A DNA stretch of 64,000 nucleotides from Actinospineispora spinosispora DSM 44797 (GTDB lineage Bacteria > Actinomycetota > Actinomycetes > Mycobacteriales > Pseudonocardiaceae): positions 113,137-177,136 of the forward strand of contig NZ_KE386838.1 of the NCBI RefSeq assembly GCF_000429025.1, given 5' to 3'. The notes under the pieces are model-generated. The model was given only the letters and a program-made list of their open reading frames with translations. It was not told the origin of the DNA and made no database searches. Of this stretch, positions 7,446-16,189 are shown piece after piece; position 1 is the first letter of the stretch, and every line of letters starts with the position of its first letter. Position numbers and translations under genes: made by a program.

Positions 7446-8085
7446 GGGCGGTGGCTACCCAGCCTCGGTCGGCGGCCAGCTCGATCAGCCGCTGCGCGTA
7501 GGTCCACAGCTCAGGTGCGCCGTCGCCGATCACCGACATGCGGCGGCGGACCTCGGCGTCGGTCACGCCGGGGGTCCGCCAGGTGCCGCCCTCGTTGTGG
7601 AAGCTCAGCAGCATGGGCTGCAGGCGGTCCATCGCCTTGGCGAACCGGGCCTCCGGCGTGCGCCGCAGCTCGAACTCGTCCCACAGCGCCCGGAACTCCG
7701 ACGCCTGGTCGTCCGGCAGCAGGGGGAACAGCCTCGCGGCCGCCGCCTGCTCGCGTTCGACCTGGTCGACCTGGGCGGACGCGTCGTAGACGAACGTGTC
7801 ACCGGCATAGATTTCGACCAGGTCGTGGATCAGCACCAGCTTCAGCGCCCGGACGACGTCGATCGGCTCGACCGCGTACTCGGCGAGCACGATCACCATC
7901 AGGGCGAGGTGCCAGGAGTGTTCCGCGTCGTTCTCCCTGCGGTCCGCCGCGACCAGCGGAGTCCGGCGCAGGATCGTCTTGAGCCGGTCGACCTCCAGGA
8001 TGAACCCGATCTGCGACGCCAACCTGGCGGCCACCCCGGTGGGCTGCCCGATGCGGTCGACCAGCAGACCTTCCTCGACGCTCAC
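7438..8085 (-). CDS. HD-domain protein (YfbR / HDDC2-like phosphohydrolase)
   Basis: The 215-residue product starts at GTG 8085, chosen because GAGGGGAG lies upstream. Metal-binding HD signatures are visible: ENDAEHSWHLALM (first histidine) and LIHDLVEIYAGD (HD dyad), with a later conserved acidic helix near DRLQPMLL. This layout matches the HD family that includes the 5'-deoxynucleotidase YfbR and eukaryotic HDDC2, so it probably hydrolyses nucleoside monophosphates in the cytosol; the exact substrate is inferred from family. It lies 32 bases downstream of the PPOX gene and its stop codon is inside the palindrome at 7400. Confidence 0.85.
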   Translation of the reverse strand: MSVEEGLLVDRIGQPTGVAARLASQIGFILEVDRLKTILRRTPLVAADRRENDAEHSWHLALMVIVLAEYAVEPIDVVRALKLVLIHDLVEIYAGDTFVYDASAQVDQVEREQAAAARLFPLLPDDQASEFRALWDEFELRRTPEARFAKAMDRLQPMLLSFHNEGGTWRTPGVTDAEVRRRMSVIGDGAPELWTYAQRLIELAADRGWVATAPS

Positions 8086-8117
8086 GTGTACTCCCCTCGA
8101 TGTCCCTCGCCTCGACC

Positions 8118-8570
8118 CTAGGCGATCGTTGACCCGGCACCAGGTGAGTTTCCGGAGCCGTAGGCCCAGCCGGTCCAGGCGCGGATGTCGATGCTGATGA
8201 CCGGCCCGGACGGCACCCGGTCGGCGTAGATCGGGTACTTGGCGGCGAGCAGCCGCAGCGGCCCCGAGCGGTCCGCCGGCTCGGTGAGCACCCGCGCGGT
8301 GCCGTCGGCACGGACCCACCACAGCTTCGACCAGTCGTCGTCGTACTCGTCGACCAGCAGCGACACCCGTTCGTTGGCCTCGATGTTGCGCAGCCGCTTC
8401 AGGTCCGTCGAGCGCTTCGGTTTGTGGTCGATCGCGATCAGCACCGTGCCACCGTCCACCGCGAACGTGACCGGCACGAGGTGCGGCTGACCAGCACCGT
8501 CCACAGTGGCCAGATAGGCGTGGCGGGACGCCGTGAACCGGGCCCGCGCATCGATCTCGGTCAGGTTCAC
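8118..8570 (-). CDS. PPOX-class (pyridoxamine-oxidase-like split-barrel) F420-dependent protein, Rv0121 type
   Basis: A 150-residue split beta-barrel flavin/deazaflavin-binding protein. The chain begins with RARFTASRHAYLATVD and HLVPVTFAVD, the usual opening of this family, and has KPKRSTDLKRLRNIE, which in F420-binding relatives contacts the cofactor phosphate, followed by SLLVDEYDDDW. The late WTGWAY is also typical of the Rv0121 subgroup. It is probably a cytosolic F420-dependent reductase of unknown substrate. The GTG start at 8570 has TACTCT seven bases upstream and no ribosome site, suggesting a leaderless mRNA. Confidence 0.88.
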   Translation of the reverse strand: MNLTEIDARARFTASRHAYLATVDGAGQPHLVPVTFAVDGGTVLIAIDHKPKRSTDLKRLRNIEANERVSLLVDEYDDDWSKLWWVRADGTARVLTEPADRSGPLRLLAAKYPIYADRVPSGPVISIDIRAWTGWAYGSGNSPGAGSTIA

Positions 8571-8577
8571 CGTCCCG

Positions 8578-8583
8578 AGAGTA
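8578..8583 (-). promoter_or_regulatory. Putative -10 box of a leaderless transcript (PPOX gene)
   Basis: TACTCT on the minus strand lies seven bases before the GTG start codon at 8570, with no Shine-Dalgarno sequence in between. This is the common actinobacterial leaderless arrangement. Confidence 0.45.
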
Positions 8584-8621
8584 GGTGCAACCGAGGCGGC
8601 AGGCCCGGGGTTCAGCGCGAC

Positions 8622-10031
8622 GTGACCTCACCCAACACGCTCGCCACCAGATTCAAGGGCGCACTGCTCGCCGTTCTGGTGATGGGGCCGTTCCTCGCGC
8701 AGGCCGACGCGACCATCGCCAACGTGGCCACGCCCGCGATCCGCACCGGTCTCGCCGCGTCCGAGTCCGCCATCGAGCTGGTGGTCAGCGCCTATCTGAT
8801 CGCCTTCGCGGTGCTGATCATCCCCGGTGCGCGGCTGGGCAACACACACGGCTACAAGCGCATGTTCCTGCTCGGCGTCGCGCTGTTCGGCGTCACGTCA
8901 CTGCTGTGCGGACTGGCCCCGAACGCACCGGTACTCGTCCTGACCAGGGCGTTGCAGGGCGCGGCTGGCGCGCTGATGTTCCCGCAGGCACTGACCGGCA
9001 TCCAGCTCAACTTCACCGCCGAGAACCGGGCGCGGGCGATCGGCTACTACACGGTCGCGCTGTCCTGCGGCGCGGTACTCGGGCAGATCCTCGGTGGCGT
9101 CCTGATCGAGGCGGACCTGGCTGGCACCGGCTGGCGGTCGATCTTCCTGGTCAACGTGCCGGTGTGCGCGATCGTCCTCGTCGCCGGGCTGCGCTACCTG
9201 CCCTCGGACCAGCGTCGGACGACGTCGGCCGGGGTGCACCCGCCGAGCGTGGTCGCGCTGGCCGTCGCGGTACTGCTGCTGGTCCTGCCGCTGTGCCTGG
9301 GACGGACCGAGGGATGGCCGCTGTGGACGTGGCTGAGCCTGATCGCCGCCGCGCCGGCGGCGTGGCTGTTCCTGACCGTGATGCGCCGTGCGGAGGCACT
9401 CGGCGCGAGCCCGCTGTTCAGCGTCGACGCCCTGCGCCGGCGCCCGATCGTGCTCGGGCTGGCGGGGCTGTTCACCGCGACCTCGACCTACTACGCGCTG
9501 CTGTTCACCCTGGCCCAGTACGTCCAGTTCGGGCTCGGTCACAGCGCGGTCGAGTCCGGGCTGATGCTGGTCACCTGGGTCGCGGCGTTCGGTGTCGCGG
9601 GCAAGGTCGCCGCGCGGCTGCCGGTCTCGATGCACCGGCAGCTGCCCTGGCTGGGCTGTGTGCTGCTGGCCTCGGCGTTCCTCGGGGTCAGCGGGGCGCT
9701 GTTCGTCGGCTGGCACCCCATGGCGCTGCTGGTCGTGCTGCTGACCGTCGGCGGGTTCGGTCTCGGCACCCAGTTCTCCACCATGATCGGGCACCTGACC
9801 AGGGCGGTCGAGGACCGGTACGCCTCGGACATCAGCGGCGCGTCGACCATGACGATGCAGATGGGTGGCGCGACCGGGGTCGCCCTGTTCGGCACGCTGT
9901 ACCTGGCGCTCGCCCCGATGGCGGGTGTGGAGGCCGCGGCGCATCACGCGTTCGCGCTCGACACGCTGCTGCTGGGTTGCGCCGCGCTGCTCGCGGGTAC
10001 GTTCGCCTGGTGCGCCACCCACTTGGAGTAG
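8622..10031 (+). CDS. MFS transporter, DHA2 (EmrB/QacA-like) drug-proton antiporter family
   Basis: The 469-residue product starts at GTG 8622, close behind the divergent PPOX gene. The first helix carries the DHA2 motif GPFLAQADATIANVATPAI, followed by the cytoplasmic loop GARLGNTHGYKRMF (MFS motif A variant) and LTRALQGAAGALMFPQ (motif B region). Twelve to fourteen hydrophobic segments run to the C-terminus. Members extrude drugs or secondary metabolites using the proton gradient; the substrate is unknown. No Shine-Dalgarno is evident, so the exact start is uncertain. A lipoprotein gene follows 29 bases later. Confidence 0.88.
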   Translation: MTSPNTLATRFKGALLAVLVMGPFLAQADATIANVATPAIRTGLAASESAIELVVSAYLIAFAVLIIPGARLGNTHGYKRMFLLGVALFGVTSLLCGLAPNAPVLVLTRALQGAAGALMFPQALTGIQLNFTAENRARAIGYYTVALSCGAVLGQILGGVLIEADLAGTGWRSIFLVNVPVCAIVLVAGLRYLPSDQRRTTSAGVHPPSVVALAVAVLLLVLPLCLGRTEGWPLWTWLSLIAAAPAAWLFLTVMRRAEALGASPLFSVDALRRRPIVLGLAGLFTATSTYYALLFTLAQYVQFGLGHSAVESGLMLVTWVAAFGVAGKVAARLPVSMHRQLPWLGCVLLASAFLGVSGALFVGWHPMALLVVLLTVGGFGLGTQFSTMIGHLTRAVEDRYASDISGASTMTMQMGGATGVALFGTLYLALAPMAGVEAAAHHAFALDTLLLGCAALLAGTFAWCATHLE

Positions 10032-10060
10032 CGTGCGGGCTTCTGGCGAGGGGATGGACG

Positions 10061-10654
10061 ATGCGCATTCTCATGGGGCTGACCGCTGCGACCGCCGCGA
10101 TGGCGCTGGCCGGCTGCGGTGGCCCGGCTCCGACCGAGGCTCCGCCGTCGCCGTCCACGCAGGCGACGTCCAGTTCCGAGGCACCCAGCACCACGCCGAA
10201 GGCCTCCGGCGGCGCCACGGCCAGGTGTCACACCGCGCAGCTCTCGGTGGACCTCGGTCAGCCCTCGGAGCTGTCGCCGGGCCAGAACATGGTGCCGCTG
10301 GCGTACACCAACACCTCGGACAAGCCGTGCCAGCTGCACGGCGTCCCCGGTCTCGACCTGCAGGGGCCGGACGACCCGAACGGCCCGGTGTACTCGTTGC
10401 CCCGCAAGGACCTCGGCAAGACGATCACCCTGGCGCCGGGGGCCCGGGCGACTGCCCGGATCGTGGTGCTGTCCTACGAGGAAGGCTCGGTGGGAAGTTC
10501 CGGCTCGAAGAAGTGGACGCCGACCAAGCTGGTCACGATCCCGCCCGGCGAGACGACGCCGCTCACCGCGCCGTGGCCCGCCACGGTCAGCGTCCTGCGC
10601 CAGGACGCTGCGACCCACCCCGGTTCCTGGGTAGAGAGTTTCACCGCCCGCTGA
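10061..10654 (+). CDS. DUF4232-domain lipoprotein
   Basis: A 197-residue exported lipoprotein. The signal peptide ends in the lipobox LAGC with the lipidated cysteine at position 19. A Ser/Thr/Pro-rich linker (about residues 25-55) leads to a domain starting with ARCHTAQLSVDL and containing NTSDKPCQLHGVPGLDL, the arrangement of the DUF4232 family common in actinobacterial cell-surface proteins. Two cysteines in the domain probably form a disulfide. The role is unknown. It lies 29 bases after the MFS gene and may be cotranscribed with it. Confidence 0.88.
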   Translation: MRILMGLTAATAAMALAGCGGPAPTEAPPSPSTQATSSSEAPSTTPKASGGATARCHTAQLSVDLGQPSELSPGQNMVPLAYTNTSDKPCQLHGVPGLDLQGPDDPNGPVYSLPRKDLGKTITLAPGARATARIVVLSYEEGSVGSSGSKKWTPTKLVTIPPGETTPLTAPWPATVSVLRQDAATHPGSWVESFTAR

Positions 10655-10689
10655 CCCACCGCCCCCACGCGGCCCCGATGTGTCCACCC

Positions 10690-10796
10690 ATCCGACTCGC
10701 GGAGCTGACGTCCCCGACTCGCGGTGCTGAAAGTCCCGACTCGCGGAGGGTGCAGACGACGCGCGCACCACAGCACCGCGAGTCGGGAACGTGGGC
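10690..10796. repeat. CGACTCGCG array at a convergent junction (array 1)
   Basis: Three units of CGACTCGCGG run forward (around 10691, 10716 and 10738) and one runs in reverse (CCGCGAGTCG, about 10777), separated by roughly 20-35 bases. It lies between convergent genes ending at 10654 and 10837, directly before a CGTGAGTG palindrome. Similar arrays occur at 15355 and 51599. Confidence 0.7.
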
Positions 10797-10797
10797 A

Positions 10798-10843
10798 CCC
10801 GTGAGTGCCGCGGCCACCTATGGGCGGCCGCAGCACTCACGGG
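10798..10843. repeat. CGTGAGTG-type palindrome (copy 3)
   Basis: Outer arms CCCGTGAGTGC and GCACTCACGGG surround a CGCGGCC/GGCGGCCG inner stem. The right arm gives CCG TGA, the last sense codon and stop of the minus-strand MFS gene ending at 10837. Confidence 0.85.
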
Positions 10844-12198
10844 TTGAGGCTGCGGCCCGCGATCAGGATTCCGATCGCACCGAGCAGCGCGAGCACGGCG
10901 AGCAGGACCGGCATCGCGTGCGCCGGGCTGTGCAGCAACGCCAGCAGCGCACCGCCGAGACCGACCATGGTCGCCGACCCGAGCTGGTCGGACATCTGCG
11001 CCGCCGACGTGTGATAGCCCAGCTCCCCCGCCCCGGACTGACGTAGCAGCAGGAACGCGACGGACGGAAACACCAGCCCCATCCCGAACCCGGCGAACGC
11101 CCACACCGGCAGCACCAGCCACGGCACACCCCAGGTCGATGCCACCAGCTGCAGCGCCAGCACTCCACCGGTGAGCAGGCAGAATCCGATCCGCAGCAGC
11201 GTCGGGCGGTGCAGCGTCGGATGCCGTCCCTGCCACGCCGCAGCTGCCGACCAACCCAGCGAACCGACCACGAGCGGCAGCCCGGCGGCCGCGAGCGACC
11301 AGTGGTGCGTGCTCGTCATGATCAGCGGCAGGTAGGAGTTGGCGGTGAAGAACAGCGCGGCGCACAACCCTCGGCAGGCGACGACCGTCGGAATGCCTCG
11401 ACGGGCCAGGAACACCCCGGCCGGCAGCAACCACCGCATGGCGGGCACCAACATGGCCAGCGCGACGACGGCGATGACCGCCGACGTGACGCTCGGATTC
11501 TCCGAGGCGTAGGTCAGCGCGGCGACCCCGGCGGCGGCGCCGAGCGCGGCCACCACCACCCCTCGACGGGTGCTCTCCCGCTGGGGCACGACGAGCCCAC
11601 GCACCGCGCGGGTCACGAGTGCCAGCGCGAGCAACGCCACCGGCACCAGACCGAGGAACACCCACCGCCAGGAGAACCGCTCGGTCACGAGCCCGGAGAT
11701 CGGCGGCCCGATCAGCGACGGCAGTACCCACGCCGAGGACATCAGCCCGAACATCGCGGGCCGCACCTGCTCCGGGTAGATCAGTCCGACAAGCACGTAG
11801 ATCGCCACCGTGACACAACCCGCGCCGAGCCCCTGCAACACTCGTCCGACCAGCAGCTGCGGCATACCGGACGCGGTCGCCGCCACGACCAGTCCCGCGG
11901 TGAACAGCATCGGCGCGAGCAGCAGCGGGTTACGCGGCCCGGCACGGTCGCACCACCGTCCGCCGAGCACCGTGGCGAACACCGCCGCCGCCATGAACGC
12001 GACGAACGGCCAGGCGTACATCGACACCGAGCCAAGTTCGGCGACCAGCACCGGCATCGCGGTGCCGACGCCCATCGACTCGAACGCCACCATGCTGATC
12101 AGCAGCAGCACACCGATCGTGGTGTTGCGCCGATGCGGTCCGAACAGTTCACCTCGTTCGGGTTTCGCCGCCTCGCCCTGATCACTCATCTCGTGCAC
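10837..12198 (-). CDS. MFS transporter, drug-exporter type
   Basis: A 453-residue integral membrane protein. GTG 12198 is preferred because AGGA lies six bases upstream; ATG 12189 is an in-frame alternative. A polar N-terminus of about 28 residues precedes the first helix (IGVLLLISMVAFESMGVGTAMPV). MFS motif A appears as GGRWCDRAGPRNP and a motif C-like segment as AWVLPSLIGPPISG in helix 5, which marks antiporters; SWRWVF ends it. It is probably a proton-coupled efflux pump of unknown substrate. It is divergent from the LLM oxidoreductase, with about 106 bases between starts. Confidence 0.88.
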   Translation of the reverse strand: MHEMSDQGEAAKPERGELFGPHRRNTTIGVLLLISMVAFESMGVGTAMPVLVAELGSVSMYAWPFVAFMAAAVFATVLGGRWCDRAGPRNPLLLAPMLFTAGLVVAATASGMPQLLVGRVLQGLGAGCVTVAIYVLVGLIYPEQVRPAMFGLMSSAWVLPSLIGPPISGLVTERFSWRWVFLGLVPVALLALALVTRAVRGLVVPQRESTRRGVVVAALGAAAGVAALTYASENPSVTSAVIAVVALAMLVPAMRWLLPAGVFLARRGIPTVVACRGLCAALFFTANSYLPLIMTSTHHWSLAAAGLPLVVGSLGWSAAAAWQGRHPTLHRPTLLRIGFCLLTGGVLALQLVASTWGVPWLVLPVWAFAGFGMGLVFPSVAFLLLRQSGAGELGYHTSAAQMSDQLGSATMVGLGGALLALLHSPAHAMPVLLAVLALLGAIGILIAGRSLNP

Positions 12199-12304
12199 AC
12201 CACATCCTGAACACGGCCCGCAGTCAACCGAGTAACCGCACCCGGGAGGCGGAAGATCCCGAACTCGCGCTGCGCCGCCGCGCGGCCCGGGCCAGCATCG
12301 AGAG

Positions 12305-13273
12305 ATGCCACTCACCTTGTCCTGTGCACTGAACACCTCGCTCGACAGCCACGAGCACGCCCGCATCGCAGAGCAGCTGGGCTACGACACGGTCTGGTTC
12401 TACGACTCCCCCGCGCTGTACGCCGACGTGTGGGTGCAGCTGTGCCGGGCCGCCGAGCGCACCGAACGGGTCCAGCTCGGACCCGGTGTGCTGGTGCCGA
12501 CGCTGCGCCATCCGATGGCGAGCGCGTCGGCGATCTCCACGCTCGTGTCGATCGCCGGGCAGGACCGGGTGGCGGTCACGGTCGGCTCGGGTTTCACCGG
12601 GCGCCTCACCCTGGGCCAGCGTCCGGCGAAGTGGGCCTTCGTCGCCGAGTACATCCGGACCCTGCGTGCGCTGCTGCGCGGCGAGCAGACCGAATGGGAG
12701 GGCGCCCAGATCCGGATGATGCAGTACCCGGGGTTCGGCTCACCGCGCCCGATCGACGTCCCGATCCTGGTCGGCGCGGCGGGTCCGAAGGGCATCGGTG
12801 TCGCGCACGAGATCGGCGACGGGGTGTTCGCCGCGTCGGTCCCGATCCCCGGTTTCGACCGCAGCATCGTCCTGACGTTCGGCACGGTCCTGGAGGACGG
12901 CGAGGACCCCGGTTCGCCGAGGGCCCTCGAAGCAGCCGGCCACGGCGCCTCGGTGACGCTGCACTACTGCCTCGAGTTCGGCCTGCTGGACGACCTGCCG
13001 AACGGCCACGACTGGGCGGCCGCCTACGACGACGTCCCCGCCGACGTCAAGCACCTGGCTCTGCACGACGGTCACCTGGCGGTACTCAACGAACGCGACA
13101 AGCCGTTCGTGACCGGCGAGGTGCTGAGCAGCACGGGCCTGGCACTGTCACCAGACGCGCTGCGCGAACGCGTCGCAGCTCTCGCCGAGCAGGGCGCAAC
13201 CGAGATCGCCTACCAGCCAGCAGGCCCGGACGTCGCGCGCGAACTGGAGGCCTTCGCCAAGGCGGTCCTGTAA
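12305..13273 (+). CDS. LLM-class oxidoreductase (luciferase-like, probably F420-dependent)
   Basis: A 322-residue TIM-barrel oxidoreductase of the luciferase-like monooxygenase superfamily. The opening ARIAEQLGYDTVWFYDSP corresponds to the first barrel helix and the substrate/cofactor strand; VQLGPGVLVPTLRHP and AVTVGSGFTG are the conserved cofactor-contacting strands, and VPILVGAAGPKGI is the phosphate-binding region. F420 rather than FMN is inferred from the actinobacterial context and the presence of other F420-type genes nearby. It is cytosolic; the substrate is unknown. The gene ends directly at repeat copy B. Confidence 0.85.
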   Translation: MPLTLSCALNTSLDSHEHARIAEQLGYDTVWFYDSPALYADVWVQLCRAAERTERVQLGPGVLVPTLRHPMASASAISTLVSIAGQDRVAVTVGSGFTGRLTLGQRPAKWAFVAEYIRTLRALLRGEQTEWEGAQIRMMQYPGFGSPRPIDVPILVGAAGPKGIGVAHEIGDGVFAASVPIPGFDRSIVLTFGTVLEDGEDPGSPRALEAAGHGASVTLHYCLEFGLLDDLPNGHDWAAAYDDVPADVKHLALHDGHLAVLNERDKPFVTGEVLSSTGLALSPDALRERVAALAEQGATEIAYQPAGPDVARELEAFAKAVL

Positions 13274-13478
13274 GCCCGTTCCGCGCGGAGTTTTTCTGTA
13301 ACCACCCCACTCGCTTCGCTTCGGGGGCGCTTCCAGAAAAACAAGCCTCGTTCCTCGGCCGAGCGCGCGCTTGTGCCTACCTGGGGAGCCGCCACATCAC
13401 GTTGCAGAGCCTGGTCGCGGACATTCACTACGCCGGCCTTCGCCGGAACTCCCTTCGGGAGACTCGCGGAGCCGGCTT
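13274..13478 (-). repeat. ~210-bp structured interspersed repeat, copy B (inverted)
   Basis: Read on the minus strand it has GCCGGCTCCGCGAGTC, the CCGGCGAAGGCCGG stem, GTAGTGAATGTCCGC, GAGGCTTGTTTTTCTG and CAGAAAAACTCCGCGC in the family order. It begins at the base after the LLM stop codon and fills most of the convergent junction with the crotonase gene. Confidence 0.88.
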
Positions 13479-13501
13479 AGCTGTTGCCGGCATGTGTCTC
13501 A

Positions 13502-14251
13502 TTAGCTACCCGAGAAGCGTGGGGGGCGCTTCTCGATTCTGGCTCGGCGGCCCTCGGCGAAGTCCTCGCTCTCCCAGCAGGCTTCGAAGGAGTCGAACAG
13601 CTCCTTGTCGGTCAGCGGGTCGAACTCCGGCTCGAACACCGAGTTCAGCACCTGTTTGTTGTAGGCGACGGTGAGCGGCGCGAGCTCGGTCATACCTGCC
13701 GCCCAGACCAGTGCGTCCTCCAGCGAGCCCGTCTTCTCGGCGAGTCCACTGTTCAACGCCTGTTCGGCGGGCAGCTGGTCGCAGGCCAGCAGCAATGCTC
13801 GGGCCACCCCGTTACCGGCCAGCAGCGACAGCCTGCGGATGGTCCAGGGGTCGACGGCGAGACCGATGCGCGCGGTCGGTACCCCGAACACCGCGGTAGG
13901 GGCGACGATCCGCAGGTCGGCAGCGATCGCCAGCTGGGTACCAGCGCCGATCGCCGGTCCGTTGACCGCCGCGATCACCGGCACCGGGGCGTTGGTCACC
14001 GCGCCCAGCATGCCGTAGAGCGCGTCACGGAACTCCGCGCTGTACACCGCGTCCAGGTCGGCGCCGGAGCAGAAGCTGGTGCCCTCGCCGGTGAACACCA
14101 CGGCTCTGGCGCCCTCGGCGAGCGCGCCGACCAGTGCCTCGTGCAGTTCCTGGCACAGCGCGATGTTCAACGCGTTGCGTTTCTCCGGCCGGTGGATGGT
14201 GAGCAGCGCGACCCGGTCGTGCCATGTCACCGTCGTCATCGGGGACGTCAT
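13502..14251 (-). CDS. Enoyl-CoA hydratase/isomerase family protein, EchA6-like
   Basis: A 249-residue crotonase-fold protein. RPEKRNALN and FCSGADLDAV are the family's CoA-binding signatures and NGPAIGAGTQLAIAADLRI is the oxyanion-hole strand. The two glutamates used by true enoyl-CoA hydratases are not in their usual places: the corresponding segment reads PTARIGLAVDPW. This, together with the C-terminal IEKRPPRFSG, resembles mycobacterial EchA6, a crotonase-fold acyl-CoA carrier without hydratase activity. So it may bind acyl-CoA rather than hydrate it (inference). It is divergent from the hydrolase at 14412. Confidence 0.85.
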   Translation of the reverse strand: MTSPMTTVTWHDRVALLTIHRPEKRNALNIALCQELHEALVGALAEGARAVVFTGEGTSFCSGADLDAVYSAEFRDALYGMLGAVTNAPVPVIAAVNGPAIGAGTQLAIAADLRIVAPTAVFGVPTARIGLAVDPWTIRRLSLLAGNGVARALLLACDQLPAEQALNSGLAEKTGSLEDALVWAAGMTELAPLTVAYNKQVLNSVFEPEFDPLTDKELFDSFEACWESEDFAEGRRARIEKRPPRFSGS

Positions 14252-14411
14252 GGCGTCGATGCTCTCAGATGTTCGACAGTCCGACTTCTCCAGCGATGCG
14301 CTTTTGTCGGTTCAGGCCGAGGAATGCGTCACGTTGTGGCACCGGCACGTCTATCCGTGTGGCCCGTGCGTGAGCAGGATGTGCGGCGAGCACCCGATCG
14401 AGGAGGATCAC

Positions 14412-15332
14412 GTGGCACGCGAAGACGTCGAGTTCAGTGCGCAGGGCACCACCCTGCGCGGCTGGTTCTACCCGGCCGAGGGTTCGGCGGGCGGCGAGGC
14501 GCCGTGCGTGGTGCTGCAGCACGGTTTCGCGGCGGTCAAGGAGATGTTCCTGGACCGGTACGCGGAGGTGTTCGCGGCGGCCGGCCTGAACTGTCTGGTC
14601 TACGACCACCCCGGCTTCGGTGCCAGCGACGCGGTACCGGGAACGCCTCGTCAGGAGGTCGACCCGTGGCAGCAGATCCGGTTCATCCAGCACGCCATCA
14701 CCTACGCGCAGTCCCGGCCGGACGTCGACGCGGAGCGCATCGGGCTGTGGGGGTCTAGCTACGGCGGCGGCAACGCCTACGTGACCGCCGCGATCGACCG
14801 CCGGGTCAAGGCCATCGTCGGTCAGGTGCCGGCGATCTCCGGTTCGCAGCACTTCCGTGAGCTGGTGCGCATCGACAACTGGGCCGCGATGGACGCCATG
14901 TTCGCCGCGGAACGCCAGGCGATCGCGGGCGGCGCGGAGCCGACTCTGATCCCGGTCGTCGCCGAGGACCCGACGGCGGTGGCCGCGCTGCCGACGGCCG
15001 ACTCCTACCAGTGGTTCAGCGAGGTCTCCGCGCAGCGGGCACCGGCCTGGCGCAACGAGGTCACGCTGCTGACCATGGAGTACTTCCGAGGCTACGAGCC
15101 CGCCAAGTACCTGCCGCTCATCTCGCCGACGCCGCTGCTGATGGTGGTCGCGCCGAACGACCGGCTGGCTGCCGGTGAGCTGGCCGCGGCCGCGTACGAG
15201 ACGGCCCGGGCGCCGAAGAAGCTGCAGCTGGTCGACGGCGGCCACTTCGACGCCTACACCGGTCCCGGCTTCGACATCTCCTCCGGCGCCGCGAGGGACT
15301 GGTTCGTGGAGCACCTGCTCACGAAGTCCTGA
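14412..15332 (+). CDS. Alpha/beta hydrolase (dienelactone-hydrolase-like)
   Basis: The 306-residue product starts at GTG 14412 with a perfect AGGAGG six bases upstream, although the frame is open much further 5'. The N-terminal strands (GTTLRGWFYPAEG, VVLQHGFAAVKEMF) give the oxyanion HG motif, GLWGSSYGGGN near residue 115 is the nucleophile elbow, VAPNDRLAAG carries the acid and GGHFDAYTG the catalytic histidine near residue 280. The fold matches the uncharacterised YcjY/dienelactone hydrolase group. No signal peptide is present. The substrate is unknown. Confidence 0.88.
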   Translation: MAREDVEFSAQGTTLRGWFYPAEGSAGGEAPCVVLQHGFAAVKEMFLDRYAEVFAAAGLNCLVYDHPGFGASDAVPGTPRQEVDPWQQIRFIQHAITYAQSRPDVDAERIGLWGSSYGGGNAYVTAAIDRRVKAIVGQVPAISGSQHFRELVRIDNWAAMDAMFAAERQAIAGGAEPTLIPVVAEDPTAVAALPTADSYQWFSEVSAQRAPAWRNEVTLLTMEYFRGYEPAKYLPLISPTPLLMVVAPNDRLAAGELAAAAYETARAPKKLQLVDGGHFDAYTGPGFDISSGAARDWFVEHLLTKS

Positions 15333-15354
15333 CCGGTTCGGCGGGCGGGGCACC

Positions 15355-15450
15355 TCGGCGCTGTGCCGAGGTGCCCGACTCGCTGTGCCGAGGTGCCCGA
15401 CTCGCTGTGCTGACGTGCCCGACTCGCTGTGCTGACGTGCCCGACTCGCG
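15355..15450. repeat. CGACTCGC tandem array (array 2)
   Basis: Four units of a 22-bp direct repeat, GTGCCCGACTCGCTGTGC plus four variable bases, start at 15371, 15393, 15415 and 15437; a partial unit precedes them. The array occupies almost all of the 125-bp convergent junction between genes ending at 15332 and 15458. Confidence 0.85.
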
Positions 15451-15457
15451 GGGCGGG

Positions 15458-16189
15458 CTAGTGCTCTGCCTCGGCGTCGGCGGTGGGCAGTTCGGCCTGC
15501 CAGCTCACGCTGGTGACGGACGGCTCCATCGACAGCCGGCTGATCGCGGTCTCCATCTGCTTGTCGTCTCGCTGCTCCGCGGCCAGGTGTGCACGAACCT
15601 CGACCCGGCCGCTCCCGTTCTCGTTCCCGGTGATGTTGGTGCTGGTCACCGAGCGCAGCGCGAAGTCGGTGCGGGCGAGTGCCTGGACGAGCAGCGCGCG
15701 TACGTGGGCTTCGGCCTCGTCGGTGGTCACCGCGAGGAACTCGTACGAGGTCGGGGTCTCGGTCCCGGTGTCCGGCCTGCGGTCCACCGCTCGCCCCACC
15801 GGCCGCAGAACGATGTTCACCGCCACCACGGCGACCGTGCCCGCCGCCGCGATCTGGAACAGCCCGGCGCCGGCCAGCGAGCCGACCGCCGCCGAGCACC
15901 ACAGGGTCGCCGCGGTGTTCAACCCGCGCACGGTCAGTCCTTCACGCAGGATCACCCCGCCGCCGAGGAACCCGATGCCGGACACGATCTGCGCTGCGAC
16001 TCGCGTCGGGTCCGCGTCCGGTCCACCGAAACCGTGCGCGGACAGCAGCACGTACAGCGTCGCACCGCCTGCCACCAGTGCATTCGTGCGCAATCCGGCC
16101 ATCCGCGCGCGGTACTGGCGCTCGAAGCCGATCACCGCGCCCAAGCCGACGCCCGCGCCGAGGCGCAGCACCATCTCCACGTTGTTCAT
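15458..16189 (-). CDS. MgtC/SapB family membrane protein
   Basis: A 243-residue protein with the MgtC arrangement: several N-terminal transmembrane segments (residues 5-140) containing the hallmark GFERQYRARMAGLRTNALVAGG and QIVSGIGFLGGGVILREG, then a cytosolic C-terminal ACT-like domain of about 90 residues. MgtC proteins matter for growth in low magnesium and modulate the F1Fo ATPase in pathogens; the role in soil actinobacteria is less clear. The ATG at 16189 has GAGGGGA upstream. Its long 5' region (about 250 bp) may hold a regulatory leader. Confidence 0.92.
   Translation of the reverse strand: MNNVEMVLRLGAGVGLGAVIGFERQYRARMAGLRTNALVAGGATLYVLLSAHGFGGPDADPTRVAAQIVSGIGFLGGGVILREGLTVRGLNTAATLWCSAAVGSLAGAGLFQIAAAGTVAVVAVNIVLRPVGRAVDRRPDTGTETPTSYEFLAVTTDEAEAHVRALLVQALARTDFALRSVTSTNITGNENGSGRVEVRAHLAAEQRDDKQMETAISRLSMEPSVTSVSWQAELPTADAEAEH

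Noticed and set aside
11209..12210. A long plus-strand open frame rich in Arg, Gln and His
   Set aside because: Antisense shadow of the MFS gene; composition is typical of a shadow in high-GC DNA and no domain is visible.
15355..15450. Possible CRISPR-like array
   Set aside because: The 22-bp units are contiguous, with no unique spacers of 30-40 bp and no cas genes nearby; it is a simple tandem repeat of the CGACTCGC family.
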